From contig NZ_OY782757.1 in the NCBI RefSeq assembly GCF_963678185.1, positions 1,251,001 through 1,315,000 of the forward strand: a DNA stretch of 64,000 nucleotides, written 5' to 3'. How positions within the stretch are numbered: the first letter of the stretch is position 1; the number at the start of each line of letters is the position of its first letter. The notes under the pieces are model-generated. The model ran no database searches, was not told the origin of the DNA, and worked only from the letters and a program-made list of their open reading frames with translations. The translations under genes were made by a program, and so were the position numbers. Of this stretch, positions 56,994-64,000 are shown piece by piece. Origin of the DNA: an uncultured Tolumonas sp. (GTDB taxonomy: Bacteria; Pseudomonadota; Gammaproteobacteria; Enterobacterales; Aeromonadaceae).

Positions 56994-58496
56994 TTAGCCT
57001 GCCAGCGCCGCTTTCATCGCTCCCGCGACAATTTCAGCCTGAGGGCCAAGCACTACTTGCAGGTTAGTGGCATTTAATTTCACCACACCACTGGCACCTA
57101 ACGCTTTTAATGCCTTGTCATCAACTTGTTTCATATCACGGACTGACAAGCGCAGGCGGGTGATACAAGCATCAATTTGTGTCAGGTTTTCTTCACCACC
57201 CAAAGCCACCAGATAGTTATTGGCTAACGCCTGCATATCTTTAGAAGCGCCTCTAACGATTTGAACATCATCATTATCGGTTTCACGGCCTGGGGTTTTC
57301 AGATCAAACCATTTGATGGCGGTATAGAACACGGTGAAATAAATCGCACCAAACACCAGACCAATCACCAACAGTAACGCAGGTTTCGTTGCCAGCCCCC
57401 AGTTGATCACAAAGTCGAACAGACCAGCCGAGAAACCAAAACCGTCAAGCACACCCAGATAGTTAGTGACCACCAGCGATAAGCCAGTCAATACCGCATG
57501 TGCCGCATACAGTGCCGGAGCCAGGAACATGAACATGAATTCCAGCGGTTCAGTCACCCCGGTCAGGAATGCAGTCAGTGCAACCGACAACAGCAAACCA
57601 CCCACCTGAGCACGGCGATCTTTCGGTGCTGCCAGATACATAGCCAGTGCCGCAGCAGGCAAACCAAACATCATGATAGGGAAGAAACCAGTCATGAATA
57701 CACCCGCAGTGTGGTCACCTGCGAAGAAGCGATTTAAGTCACCACGCGCAGCCTGCGCAGCGATATCTTTGATCACACCACCGTCAATGCCTGGAACAAC
57801 ACCACCAACTGATAAGGTTTTCACTACGTCTGGTGCCAGACAGATGTTATGCAACGCCCCCGCGACTTCATAGCTCACCTTGGTACATTCACCAAGACCA
57901 AACCAGAAGATGGAGTTCATCACATGGTGCAAACCTACTGGAATTAAAGCACGGTTTAACAAACCATAGGAAAACTCACCAATCGCCCCTGATGTAGCCA
58001 CCGCATGACCAAACGTATCAATACCATGTTGGATCGCAGGCCATACCACCCCACTGACGCCAGCCAGCACCAGACAGATCAAACCAGTCATGATAGGAAC
58101 CAGACGTTTACCACCAAAGAACGCCAGATAAGCCGGTAAATTGGTGGCATGGAAACGATTATAAGCATGACCAGCCACAATACCGGCAACGATACCGCCG
58201 AAAAACGACATATTAATGTCAGCATTAATGGTTTTTGCCGCTTCGGTTAATACCAGATAACCGGCCGCCCCAGCCAGACCCGCAGCACCGGCATCATCTT
58301 TTGACAGACCCACTGCGATACCAATCGCGAACAGCAGCGGCAACTGACCAAATATCGCGCCACCCGCTTGTGCCATAAAGGGAATGTTCAGCATATCAGC
58401 CTGACCCAGTCGCAACAGAATGGCCGCAATCGGCAGGATCGCAATCGGCAGCATAATAGCTTTACCGAGTTTTTGCGTATAACCCAGAATATTCAT
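56994..58496 (-). CDS. nagE: N-acetylglucosamine-specific PTS enzyme IICB
   Basis: NagE imports and phosphorylates GlcNAc. With the ATG at 58494-58496 (M-N-I-L-G-Y; GGAGGA upstream) it has 500 residues: a IIC membrane domain (about 1-390, ten or so helices) and a IIB domain (about 420-500) whose phosphorylated cysteine is in I-D-A-C-I-T-R-L-R. The IIA domain found at the C-terminus of E. coli NagE is absent, so phosphate must come from a separate IIA, probably Crr. Compared with E. coli NagE as I recall it, there is an insertion of about 35-40 residues before the R-F-F-A-G-D-H-T-A-G segment. It diverges from nagB. Confidence 0.95.
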   Translation of the reverse strand: MNILGYTQKLGKAIMLPIAILPIAAILLRLGQADMLNIPFMAQAGGAIFGQLPLLFAIGIAVGLSKDDAGAAGLAGAAGYLVLTEAAKTINADINMSFFGGIVAGIVAGHAYNRFHATNLPAYLAFFGGKRLVPIMTGLICLVLAGVSGVVWPAIQHGIDTFGHAVATSGAIGEFSYGLLNRALIPVGLHHVMNSIFWFGLGECTKVSYEVAGALHNICLAPDVVKTLSVGGVVPGIDGGVIKDIAAQAARGDLNRFFAGDHTAGVFMTGFFPIMMFGLPAAALAMYLAAPKDRRAQVGGLLLSVALTAFLTGVTEPLEFMFMFLAPALYAAHAVLTGLSLVVTNYLGVLDGFGFSAGLFDFVINWGLATKPALLLVIGLVFGAIYFTVFYTAIKWFDLKTPGRETDNDDVQIVRGASKDMQALANNYLVALGGEENLTQIDACITRLRLSVRDMKQVDDKALKALGASGVVKLNATNLQVVLGPQAEIVAGAMKAALAG

Positions 58497-58536
58497 TTTT
58501 TCCTCCATAAGTACATTTGTGCAGCCCCACAATCAT

Positions 58537-58559
58537 CTTAGTTCATCCAATAAACTAAG
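58537..58559. promoter_or_regulatory. Inverted repeat in the nagE-nagB control region
   Basis: CTTAGTT (58537-58543) and AACTAAG (58553-58559) are perfect 7-bp arms with a 9-bp spacer, 41 bp upstream of the nagE start. It may be an operator or a leader hairpin of nagE. Confidence 0.4.
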
Positions 58560-58562
58560 TTC

Positions 58563-58578
58563 TGTGATTTATGCCACA
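58563..58578. promoter_or_regulatory. CRP-cAMP binding site between nagE and nagB
   Basis: TGTGA-TTTATG-CCACA matches the CRP consensus TGTGA-N6-TCACA at 9 of 10 positions. The divergent E. coli nagE-nagBA promoters are also CRP-activated, which supports the call. Confidence 0.75.
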
Positions 58579-58632
58579 CAAAGCTCATTTATGCAAAAAC
58601 ATTTCTGATGATTATTGCAAATTACAGGATGT

Positions 58633-58652
58633 TTATTCACAATTAAAAATAA
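58633..58652. promoter_or_regulatory. Candidate NagC operator upstream of nagB
   Basis: TTATT and AATAA flank a 10-bp centre (CACAATTAAA), giving an AT-rich partial palindrome 29 bp before the nagB start. NagC sites have AT-rich symmetrical flanks, but I cannot score the match. Confidence 0.3.
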
Positions 58653-58681
58653 GTAGTAATACCTCATGGAGAAACACAAAA

Positions 58682-59482
58682 ATGCGTATGTTGCCGTTAA
58701 AAGATAAAGCTCAGGTTGGTTTGTGGTCTGCCCGTTATATTGCTGACCGGATTAATCAGTTTGCACCAACTGCGGAACGTCCGTTCGTACTGGGTTTGCC
58801 AACTGGCGGAACCCCACTGACAACCTATGAACAATTGATCAAACTGTATCAGCAAGGTGAAGTCAGCTTCGCCAACGTGATCACCTTCAACATGGATGAA
58901 TATGTGGGGTTAAGCGCCGATCATCCGCAGAGTTATCACCGCTTCATGTTTGATAATTTCTTTAATCACGTCGATATTCCAAAAGAAAACATCAATATTC
59001 TGGATGGCACCGCCGCAGATCTGCTGGCAGAATGTGCCGCCTATGAAGCGAAAATCACCGCGGTTGGCGGTATTAAACTGTTTTTCGGTGGTGTCGGCAG
59101 CGACGGCCACATTGCCTTCAACGAGCCAGCTTCTTCTTTGCGCTCCCGTACCCGCATTAAAACGCTGACACAAGAAACCCTGATCGATAATGCACGTTTC
59201 TTTAATGATGACATTAATCAGGTACCTAAGCTGGCACTGACCGTGGGTGTAGGCACATTGATGGATGCGGAAGAGATCCTGATCCTTGCGACCGGACACA
59301 ACAAAGCCCTAGCCGTGCAAGCAGGCATTGAAGGCAGTGTGAACCATTTATGGACGATCTCTGCCCTGCAGTTGCATCCACGTGGCCTGCTGGTGTGTGA
59401 TGAAGCCGCCACCATGGAATTAAAAGTCAAAACACTGCGTTACTTCCAGCAGCTGGAAGCCGCTGAATTAGCAAAATTTTAA
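58682..59482 (+). CDS. nagB: Glucosamine-6-phosphate deaminase
   Basis: NagB converts glucosamine 6-phosphate to fructose 6-phosphate and ammonia. With the ATG at 58682 (M-R-M-L-P-L) it has 266 residues, the E. coli length. Catalytic motifs are intact: F-N-M-D-E-Y-V-G-L (Asp72 region) and [14 protein letters not shown] with the active-site His. The open frame extends 37 codons upstream through the CRP site and was rejected; GGAG lies 9 bp before the chosen start. It is 10 bp before nagA. Confidence 0.97.
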   Translation: MRMLPLKDKAQVGLWSARYIADRINQFAPTAERPFVLGLPTGGTPLTTYEQLIKLYQQGEVSFANVITFNMDEYVGLSADHPQSYHRFMFDNFFNHVDIPKENINILDGTAADLLAECAAYEAKITAVGGIKLFFGGVGSDGHIAFNEPASSLRSRTRIKTLTQETLIDNARFFNDDINQVPKLALTVGVGTLMDAEEILILATGHNKALAVQAGIEGSVNHLWTISALQLHPRGLLVCDEAATMELKVKTLRYFQQLEAAELAKF

Positions 59483-59492
59483 GGAGGAAAAC

Positions 59493-60644
59493 ATGTACGC
59501 GCTTTGTAACAGTGTACTCCTGACAGGTTATCAACGGCTGACGGATACAGCCGTTGTGGTTGCCGAAGGAAAAGTGGTCGCGCTGTTACCACAGGCAGAA
59601 CTGCCCGCCGATCTGCCGCAACAAGATATGCAGGGGCACCTGCTCTGCCCCGGTTTTATCGATCTGCAACTGAATGGTTGCGGTGGCGTAATGTTTAATG
59701 ACACGCCGGATGTGGCGACGCTGGCGCATATGCAACGGACCAATTTACGTTCCGGCACCACCAGCTTTCTGCCGACCCTGATCAGTGACAGCGATGATGT
59801 AATTCAGCAAGCGCTCAGTGCCACCAAACAGTTCATGCAGCAACATAAGCATCAGGTGTTAGGCATGCATCTGGAGGGGCCGTATACCAACCCCAAACGA
59901 CGTGGTATTCACCCACAAGAGCAATTGCGCCAACCGTCTGATGAGATGATTGCTTATCTGAGTCAGCAAGCACCTTGGCTGAAAAAAATAACTCTGGCCC
60001 CGGAACTGAATCAGGCACGCCATATTCGCCAACTCGCGGATGGTGGCGTGACGGTCAGTATTGGTCATTCCGCCGCGACTTATGAACAAGCGATGGCGGG
60101 GTTTGATGCCGGTATTCGTTTTGCGACACATCTGTATAACGCGATGACGGCCACTGAAAATGGTCGAACCCCTGGTATCGTCGGTGCTATTTACGATCGT
60201 GATGATATTTATACCGGTGTCGTGGCCGATGGTTTTCATGTGCACTGGGCCAATGTGCGATTAGCAAAAAAAGTTCTGGGTGATCGGCTGTGTCTGGTCA
60301 CTGATGCTACCGCCGCTGCCATGCCGCCTGCAGGCTTCGAAAAATTTGATTTTTGTGGTGCAGAAGTCTTTTTACGCAACGGCCGCTGCGAAGATAGCAA
60401 CGGAACACTTGGTGGTTCGGCCCTGACCATGGTAGAAGGTGTGCAGTTATTGGTTGAGCAGGCTGGCTTGCCGCTGGATGAAGCCATTCGCATGGCCACA
60501 CTCTACCCTGCCCGCGCCATTGGTGAAGCGGATAAACTCGGTGCCATTCAGCCCGGTTACATCGCCAACCTGACGCTGCTGACAAAAGATTTTAAGATCA
60601 TAGATACCATGGTTAACGGACACTGGACAAAGGATGTTGAATGA
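59493..60644 (+). CDS. nagA: N-acetylglucosamine-6-phosphate deacetylase
   Basis: NagA removes the acetyl group from GlcNAc 6-phosphate, giving the substrate of NagB. The 383-residue amidohydrolase has the P-G-F-I-D-L-Q-L-N-G-C-G-G motif. Metal and catalytic residues appear in H-L-E-G-P, I-G-H-S-A-A-T, T-H-L-Y-N-A-M and L-V-T-D-A-T. GGAGG lies upstream. Its stop overlaps the nagC start by 4 bp (ATGA), indicating coupled translation. Confidence 0.97.
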   Translation: MYALCNSVLLTGYQRLTDTAVVVAEGKVVALLPQAELPADLPQQDMQGHLLCPGFIDLQLNGCGGVMFNDTPDVATLAHMQRTNLRSGTTSFLPTLISDSDDVIQQALSATKQFMQQHKHQVLGMHLEGPYTNPKRRGIHPQEQLRQPSDEMIAYLSQQAPWLKKITLAPELNQARHIRQLADGGVTVSIGHSAATYEQAMAGFDAGIRFATHLYNAMTATENGRTPGIVGAIYDRDDIYTGVVADGFHVHWANVRLAKKVLGDRLCLVTDATAAAMPPAGFEKFDFCGAEVFLRNGRCEDSNGTLGGSALTMVEGVQLLVEQAGLPLDEAIRMATLYPARAIGEADKLGAIQPGYIANLTLLTKDFKIIDTMVNGHWTKDVE

Positions 60645-61855
60645 GTTCACACGGAGAACGGGTTGCCAATCATGAACTGCTAAAGCAGGTTAATGCGGCA
60701 TTGGTGTATCGTTTAATTGACACCCAAGGCCCGATCTCTCGCGTTGATATCGCCCAAATTAGTGCGCTGGCGCCGGCCAGCGTCACTAATATTACCCGCC
60801 AGTTACTCGAAAACGGTTTGATCAAAGAGGTCGCCCAACAAGCATCTACCGGTGGTCGGCCCGCCATATCACTGACTACCGAACAGGCTGCTTTTTTGTT
60901 TATCTCCTGTCGCTTAGGCCGCGAGGAATTACAATGCAGCGTGATGGATCTGTCAGGTACCATTCATCAACATACGGTGACCCCGTTACTGCAGCATGAT
61001 GCCGAAGGCATTGTCAGAGCCTTGCAGCAAGCCATTGAGCAACATCTGCAAACAGCAAAAACCAAACAACAATTTATTGCTATCGCCATCACCATGGCCG
61101 GCTTGGTTGATCCGCAAACTGGCACTGTGCTGTATTCGCCGAATCACCAGATAGCTAATCTGGAACTGGCTCAGCGTCTGCAAGGTATCACTCAGTTACC
61201 GATTTATATCGGGAACGACACCCGCGCATTGGCCTTAGCAGAATATTACCTAGGTGCAGCAAAAGGCTGCCAAGACTTTATTTTAGTCAGTATTCATCAC
61301 GGTGCCGGTTCAGGGATCGTTAGTAACGGGCAATTGTTACTGGGTAAAAACCGCAATGTCGGGGAAATTGGTCATATTCAGATCGATCCATTTGGCGAGC
61401 AATGCCATTGCGGTAATTTTGGTTGTCTGGAAACGCTGGTTGCCAATAAAGCCATCATGGCACAAACCCGCACTTTATTAGCGAAAGGTCACAAAAGCAC
61501 ACTACAAAGTGAAAATCTAAGTATTGAGAAAATCTGTCAGGCAGCGATCCGAAACGATCAGGTCGCCGTACAAATCATTCGTCAGGCCGGCGAAAATTTA
61601 GGTCGGGTCTTGGCCATTCTGGTCAATCTGTTTAACCCGGAAAAGATCCTGCTGGCAGGTGAAATCGTACAAAGTGCAACAGTGCTGTTTCCGGCATTAC
61701 TGCAGCAAATTCAGCGTCAGTCACTGCCTAATTTCCATCATGAGCTACATTTAGACCAAGCTCATTTTCAAGGGCAAGGCACGATGGGTGGTTACGCATT
61801 GATTAAACGAGCGTTGCATGAAAGCGATTTATTGCAGCGAATTATGCAACCTTGA
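60641..61855 (+). CDS. nagC: ROK-family repressor NagC
   Basis: NagC represses the nag genes and is released by GlcNAc 6-phosphate. The 404-residue protein has an N-terminal winged helix (about 15-75: R-L-I-D-T-Q-G-P-I-S-R...A-P-A-S-V-T-N-I-T-R-Q-L) and a ROK domain. The ROK zinc motif C-H-C-G-N-F-G-C-L-E and G-E-I-G-H-I-Q are both intact. It closely follows the E. coli NagC pattern, including A-S-T-G-G-R. It is the last gene of nagB-nagA-nagC. No clear terminator follows within the 164-bp gap to maoP. Confidence 0.95.
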   Translation: MSSHGERVANHELLKQVNAALVYRLIDTQGPISRVDIAQISALAPASVTNITRQLLENGLIKEVAQQASTGGRPAISLTTEQAAFLFISCRLGREELQCSVMDLSGTIHQHTVTPLLQHDAEGIVRALQQAIEQHLQTAKTKQQFIAIAITMAGLVDPQTGTVLYSPNHQIANLELAQRLQGITQLPIYIGNDTRALALAEYYLGAAKGCQDFILVSIHHGAGSGIVSNGQLLLGKNRNVGEIGHIQIDPFGEQCHCGNFGCLETLVANKAIMAQTRTLLAKGHKSTLQSENLSIEKICQAAIRNDQVAVQIIRQAGENLGRVLAILVNLFNPEKILLAGEIVQSATVLFPALLQQIQRQSLPNFHHELHLDQAHFQGQGTMGGYALIKRALHESDLLQRIMQP

Positions 61856-61959
61856 ACGAATTATCTATAGCGATCAAACAGTACAAGAAAAATACAGTTA
61901 GACGTAACATTGTTCATCGATAAAAATAATTTATCATAAAGAAAAAAAACTCGATTTTT

Positions 61960-61985
61960 AAGTATGCGCGATGCTGAACATACTT
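61960..61985. promoter_or_regulatory. Inverted repeat upstream of maoP
   Basis: AAGTATG (61960-61966) and CATACTT (61979-61985) are perfect 7-bp arms with a 12-bp spacer, 34 bp before the maoP start. It could be an operator; HdfR, encoded just downstream, is a candidate by proximity only. The gap from 61856 to 62019 holds no gene. Confidence 0.4.
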
Positions 61986-62019
61986 CCCCGCGATGGAATA
62001 ACAGAGGTACTCATACGCC

Positions 62020-62349
62020 ATGAGCTTTGAATCAGAAAAACGTTTTAACGATCTGCAACACTTCCCACGTGGCATTCGCCGCAGCGGTAATTTTACTGTT
62101 GGTGAAAGTGATCTGCTGGAACGCCATGGGCATGCCATGATGGAACTGTACCAAGGCAAACGACTGCCAAAAGATGATGTAGAAACTGCATTTGTTGAAC
62201 GAGTAACTGCTGGTGATGCCGCAGGTAACCCGTTTGCCAAAGTATGGTTGAAATATATCAAGGTGATCGGTCCACGCCGCGTACACCGTCTGTGCACTTC
62301 TAACGGCGACGAAGGTAGCTTCGAAACGGTAGAAGAGCCACTGGAGTAA
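62020..62349 (+). CDS. maoP: Macrodomain Ori organisation protein MaoP (DUF413)
   Basis: In E. coli MaoP (formerly YifE), with the DNA site maoS, shapes the Ori chromosome macrodomain. The 109-residue protein has the DUF413 pattern: R-F-N-D-L-Q-H-F-P-R-G-I-R-R-S-G-N-F-T, L-L-E-R-H-G-H-A, and W-L-K-Y-I...R-V-H-R-L. No membrane segment is present. Its last base is the first base of the hdfR start codon (TAATG), so the two are coupled. Confidence 0.9.
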   Translation: MSFESEKRFNDLQHFPRGIRRSGNFTVGESDLLERHGHAMMELYQGKRLPKDDVETAFVERVTAGDAAGNPFAKVWLKYIKVIGPRRVHRLCTSNGDEGSFETVEEPLE

Positions 62350-63206
62350 TGGATACGGATCTGCTGCGTACCTTTATTGAGGTCAGCAAAACCCGTCACT
62401 TCGGACGCGCCGCCGAGAATTTGTATCTCACACAATCGGCGGTGAGTTTTCGCATTCGCCAGCTGGAACAACAGCTGGGCGTCAGCCTTTTTGCTCGTCA
62501 CCGTAACAATATTCAGTTAACCCAATCGGGTGAACATCTCCTGCCCTATGCGGAAACTATTTTGCAGACCTTAGGCCGTGCGAAACAGACCTTAGCCAAA
62601 GATGATGCCATGCAGCATCAGCTGGTGATTGGTGCACCGCAAGCCTGTTGGGAGATGGGATTACAGCAATGGCTCGATGGCTGGTTTAGCGAACAGCAAG
62701 ATCAAGCGATGCGGTTGGAAACAGGCAACCGTGAACAACTCTGTCGCCAGCTCTTAGAGCGTGCGCTTGATCTGGCCGTGATGACTGAACCGAGTAAAAT
62801 TGATGAAGTCACCGTACGTCAGGTGGGGGAATTTCAGCTTTGTCTGGTGAGTCGCACACCGCGCTTAAATACCAGCATGCTGAATGAGCAAGCGGTGATC
62901 TGGCTCGACTGGAGCACCAATATGGGCTCAGCGAACGTGCCGGCGGAATTATTGCAGCGCATGCCGACGTTACAGACCAGTTCTGTTCAGCAAGCGTTAC
63001 ATCATCTGCTTAAACATGGCGGTGTTGCTTATCTGCCGCGGCATTTTATTGCCAGTCATCTAAAAAATGGTGAATTGCATTTTGTCGATGGCGCACAAGT
63101 GCTGCCACGCCCCATCTATCTGGCTTATCGTAGTGGTAGTGAACAGCAACCTCAATTAGAGGCGCTGCTCAATCGTCCTTTACGTCTCGGCACCCAGACC
63201 GTTTAA
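62349..63206 (+). CDS. hdfR: LysR-family regulator HdfR
   Basis: HdfR in E. coli represses flhDC and controls a few other genes. The 285-residue protein begins M-D-T-D-L-L-R-T-F-I-E-V-S-K-T-R-H-F-G-R-A-A-E, nearly identical to E. coli HdfR through the helix-turn-helix (Y-L-T-Q-S-A-V-S-F-R-I-R-Q-L-E). The C-terminal effector domain is less conserved. It overlaps maoP by one base in tandem, while in E. coli the two genes diverge. Its 3' end overlaps the convergent LacI-type gene by 4 bp. Confidence 0.92.
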   Translation: MDTDLLRTFIEVSKTRHFGRAAENLYLTQSAVSFRIRQLEQQLGVSLFARHRNNIQLTQSGEHLLPYAETILQTLGRAKQTLAKDDAMQHQLVIGAPQACWEMGLQQWLDGWFSEQQDQAMRLETGNREQLCRQLLERALDLAVMTEPSKIDEVTVRQVGEFQLCLVSRTPRLNTSMLNEQAVIWLDWSTNMGSANVPAELLQRMPTLQTSSVQQALHHLLKHGGVAYLPRHFIASHLKNGELHFVDGAQVLPRPIYLAYRSGSEQQPQLEALLNRPLRLGTQTV

Positions 63207-64000
63207 AGTTTTCGCTTATTCACCTTAACTGAGCTGCTACGTAAAACCAGTCGTGGTGATAAAGTCAGATGATGAATATCGGTCTCCTTTCCTTCCACTA
63301 ACCGCATCATCTCCTGGCAACCCAAGTGGCCAATTTCACGCATCGGCTGGGAAACACTGCTGATGTTCATCACCTTTGCCAGCAAAGTGTTATCAAACCC
63401 AACCACCAGCACCTGTTCTGGCACCTGATAACCACGTTGCAGCAATATCTCAATGACTTGTTGTGCCGCCACATCGTTAAACGCAAAAATAGCGGAAAAC
63501 GGTAATGACGGGTGCGAATCCAGATAATCATTAAAACATTCCGCCAACTCGACCGCAGTCAGTGCTGGTGTTTGAATGATATTTTCGGGTTCGAGCGGTA
63601 CGCCGAGTGCAGCCAAACGATCGCTGAAACCACCGAATTTTTGCTCAACATCATCAATTGAACCTAAATAACCAATCGCGGTGTGACCCATGCTGACCAG
63701 ATGTTCCGCCACCTGTGCACCACCTTCCACATGATCTACCGCAACACTGGTTAACCCTGACAGTAGTTGAGTTAACACCACTACCGGAAACGACAGGCTA
63801 TTAAGCGTGGCAATGTGCTCGGTAGTGCGCGAACAAGGTACAATAAACAAACCGTCAATTTTATATTGCTTGCACGCATTCATCAGCGCCAGTTCACGTT
63901 GAATATCACCGCGGGAGTTAAACACCAATAGTGCCCGCCCAAGGTGCTGAGCTTCCTGTTCAACGATATCCAATAACTCGGCAAAATAAGGGTTTGCCAA
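63203..64000 (-). CDS. LacI-family regulator, 5' end beyond the window (partial)
   Basis: Only the C-terminal 265 residues are in the window. They form the periplasmic-binding-like sensor domain, starting at N-P-Y-F-A-E-L-L (normally about residue 70 of a LacI-type protein) and including G-Y-L-G-S, A-I-F-A-F-N-D and V-V-G-F-D-N. The helix-turn-helix and hinge must lie beyond base 64000. The regulated genes are presumably there too. It converges with hdfR with a 4-bp overlap and no terminator between. Confidence 0.9.
   Translation of the reverse strand: MANPYFAELLDIVEQEAQHLGRALLVFNSRGDIQRELALMNACKQYKIDGLFIVPCSRTTEHIATLNSLSFPVVVLTQLLSGLTSVAVDHVEGGAQVAEHLVSMGHTAIGYLGSIDDVEQKFGGFSDRLAALGVPLEPENIIQTPALTAVELAECFNDYLDSHPSLPFSAIFAFNDVAAQQVIEILLQRGYQVPEQVLVVGFDNTLLAKVMNISSVSQPMREIGHLGCQEMMRLVEGKETDIHHLTLSPRLVLRSSSVKVNKRKL

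Noticed and set aside
1-64000. CRISPR arrays, tRNA or rRNA genes, transposases, prophage or toxin-antitoxin pairs
   Set aside because: Read for regularly spaced repeats, cloverleaf-type sequences, DDE/HUH transposase motifs and phage genes; none could be supported.

Overview
This window is chromosomal DNA of a Gram-negative gammaproteobacterium. The essential gene block rpsB-tsf-pyrH-frr-uppS-cdsA-dxr-rseP-bamA-skp-lpxD-fabZ-lpxA-lpxB-rnhB-dnaE-accA, with map-glnD-dapD diverging from it, is typical of the class. The position of dxr between cdsA and rseP argues against Enterobacterales. Gene content (GH36 and GH4 alpha-galactosidases, nag genes, maoP-hdfR, slyX-fkpA, a Wsp-like cluster) fits Aeromonadales, with Tolumonas as my best guess. 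That assignment comes from recollection of gene order and protein similarity, not from a search.

Layout. (1) 15-7274, plus strand: a chemosensory operon of CheW, a CHASE3-type receptor, CheA with a fused receiver, CheB, and a REC-GAF-GGDEF protein. Its composition resembles the Pseudomonas Wsp system, in which the output is cyclic-di-GMP rather than flagellar switching. (2) 7332-26252, minus strand: the envelope, lipid, translation and replication block, with intrinsic terminators or attenuators inside it (rpsB/tsf, tsf/pyrH, frr/uppS) and a pseudoknotted rpsB leader. (3) 26563-30899, plus strand: map, glnD, dapD and a strong terminator. (4) 31080-43893: an alpha-galactoside locus. It holds a LacI-type repressor, a GH36 alpha-galactosidase behind two LacI-type operators 21 bp apart, a peptide-family (Opp/Dpp-type) ABC transporter with a fused double ATPase, an aldo/keto reductase, a MelR-like activator, and a convergent GH4 alpha-galactosidase (melA). 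A palindromic element of about 123 bp lies inside the transporter operon. (5) 43992-45159: a GNAT acetyltransferase and a protein with a probable PIN-like nuclease fold. (6) 45374-50133: metH and metA, with MetJ-type boxes upstream of metA. (7) 50387-55007: an HD-GYP protein, a CinA-like protein, a YCII protein, a GNAT, an FkpA-type isomerase and slyX. (8) 55084-61855: glnS, then the N-acetylglucosamine regulon, nagE diverging from nagB-nagA-nagC with a CRP-type site between. (9) 62020-64000: maoP and hdfR in tandem, then the 3' part of a second LacI-family regulator cut by the window edge.

How the genes work together. The alpha-galactoside locus is self-contained: import of the intact sugar by the ABC system, cytoplasmic hydrolysis by two unrelated enzymes, and two regulators of different families. 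The nag genes form a complete import-deacetylation-deamination route with its own repressor. The window encodes both a cyclic-di-GMP synthase (in the Wsp-like cluster) and an HD-GYP phosphodiesterase. No tRNA, rRNA, CRISPR array, transposase or prophage was seen. Several start codons were moved inward from the longest open frame on the basis of ribosome binding sites and family N-termini; each is explained in its entry.
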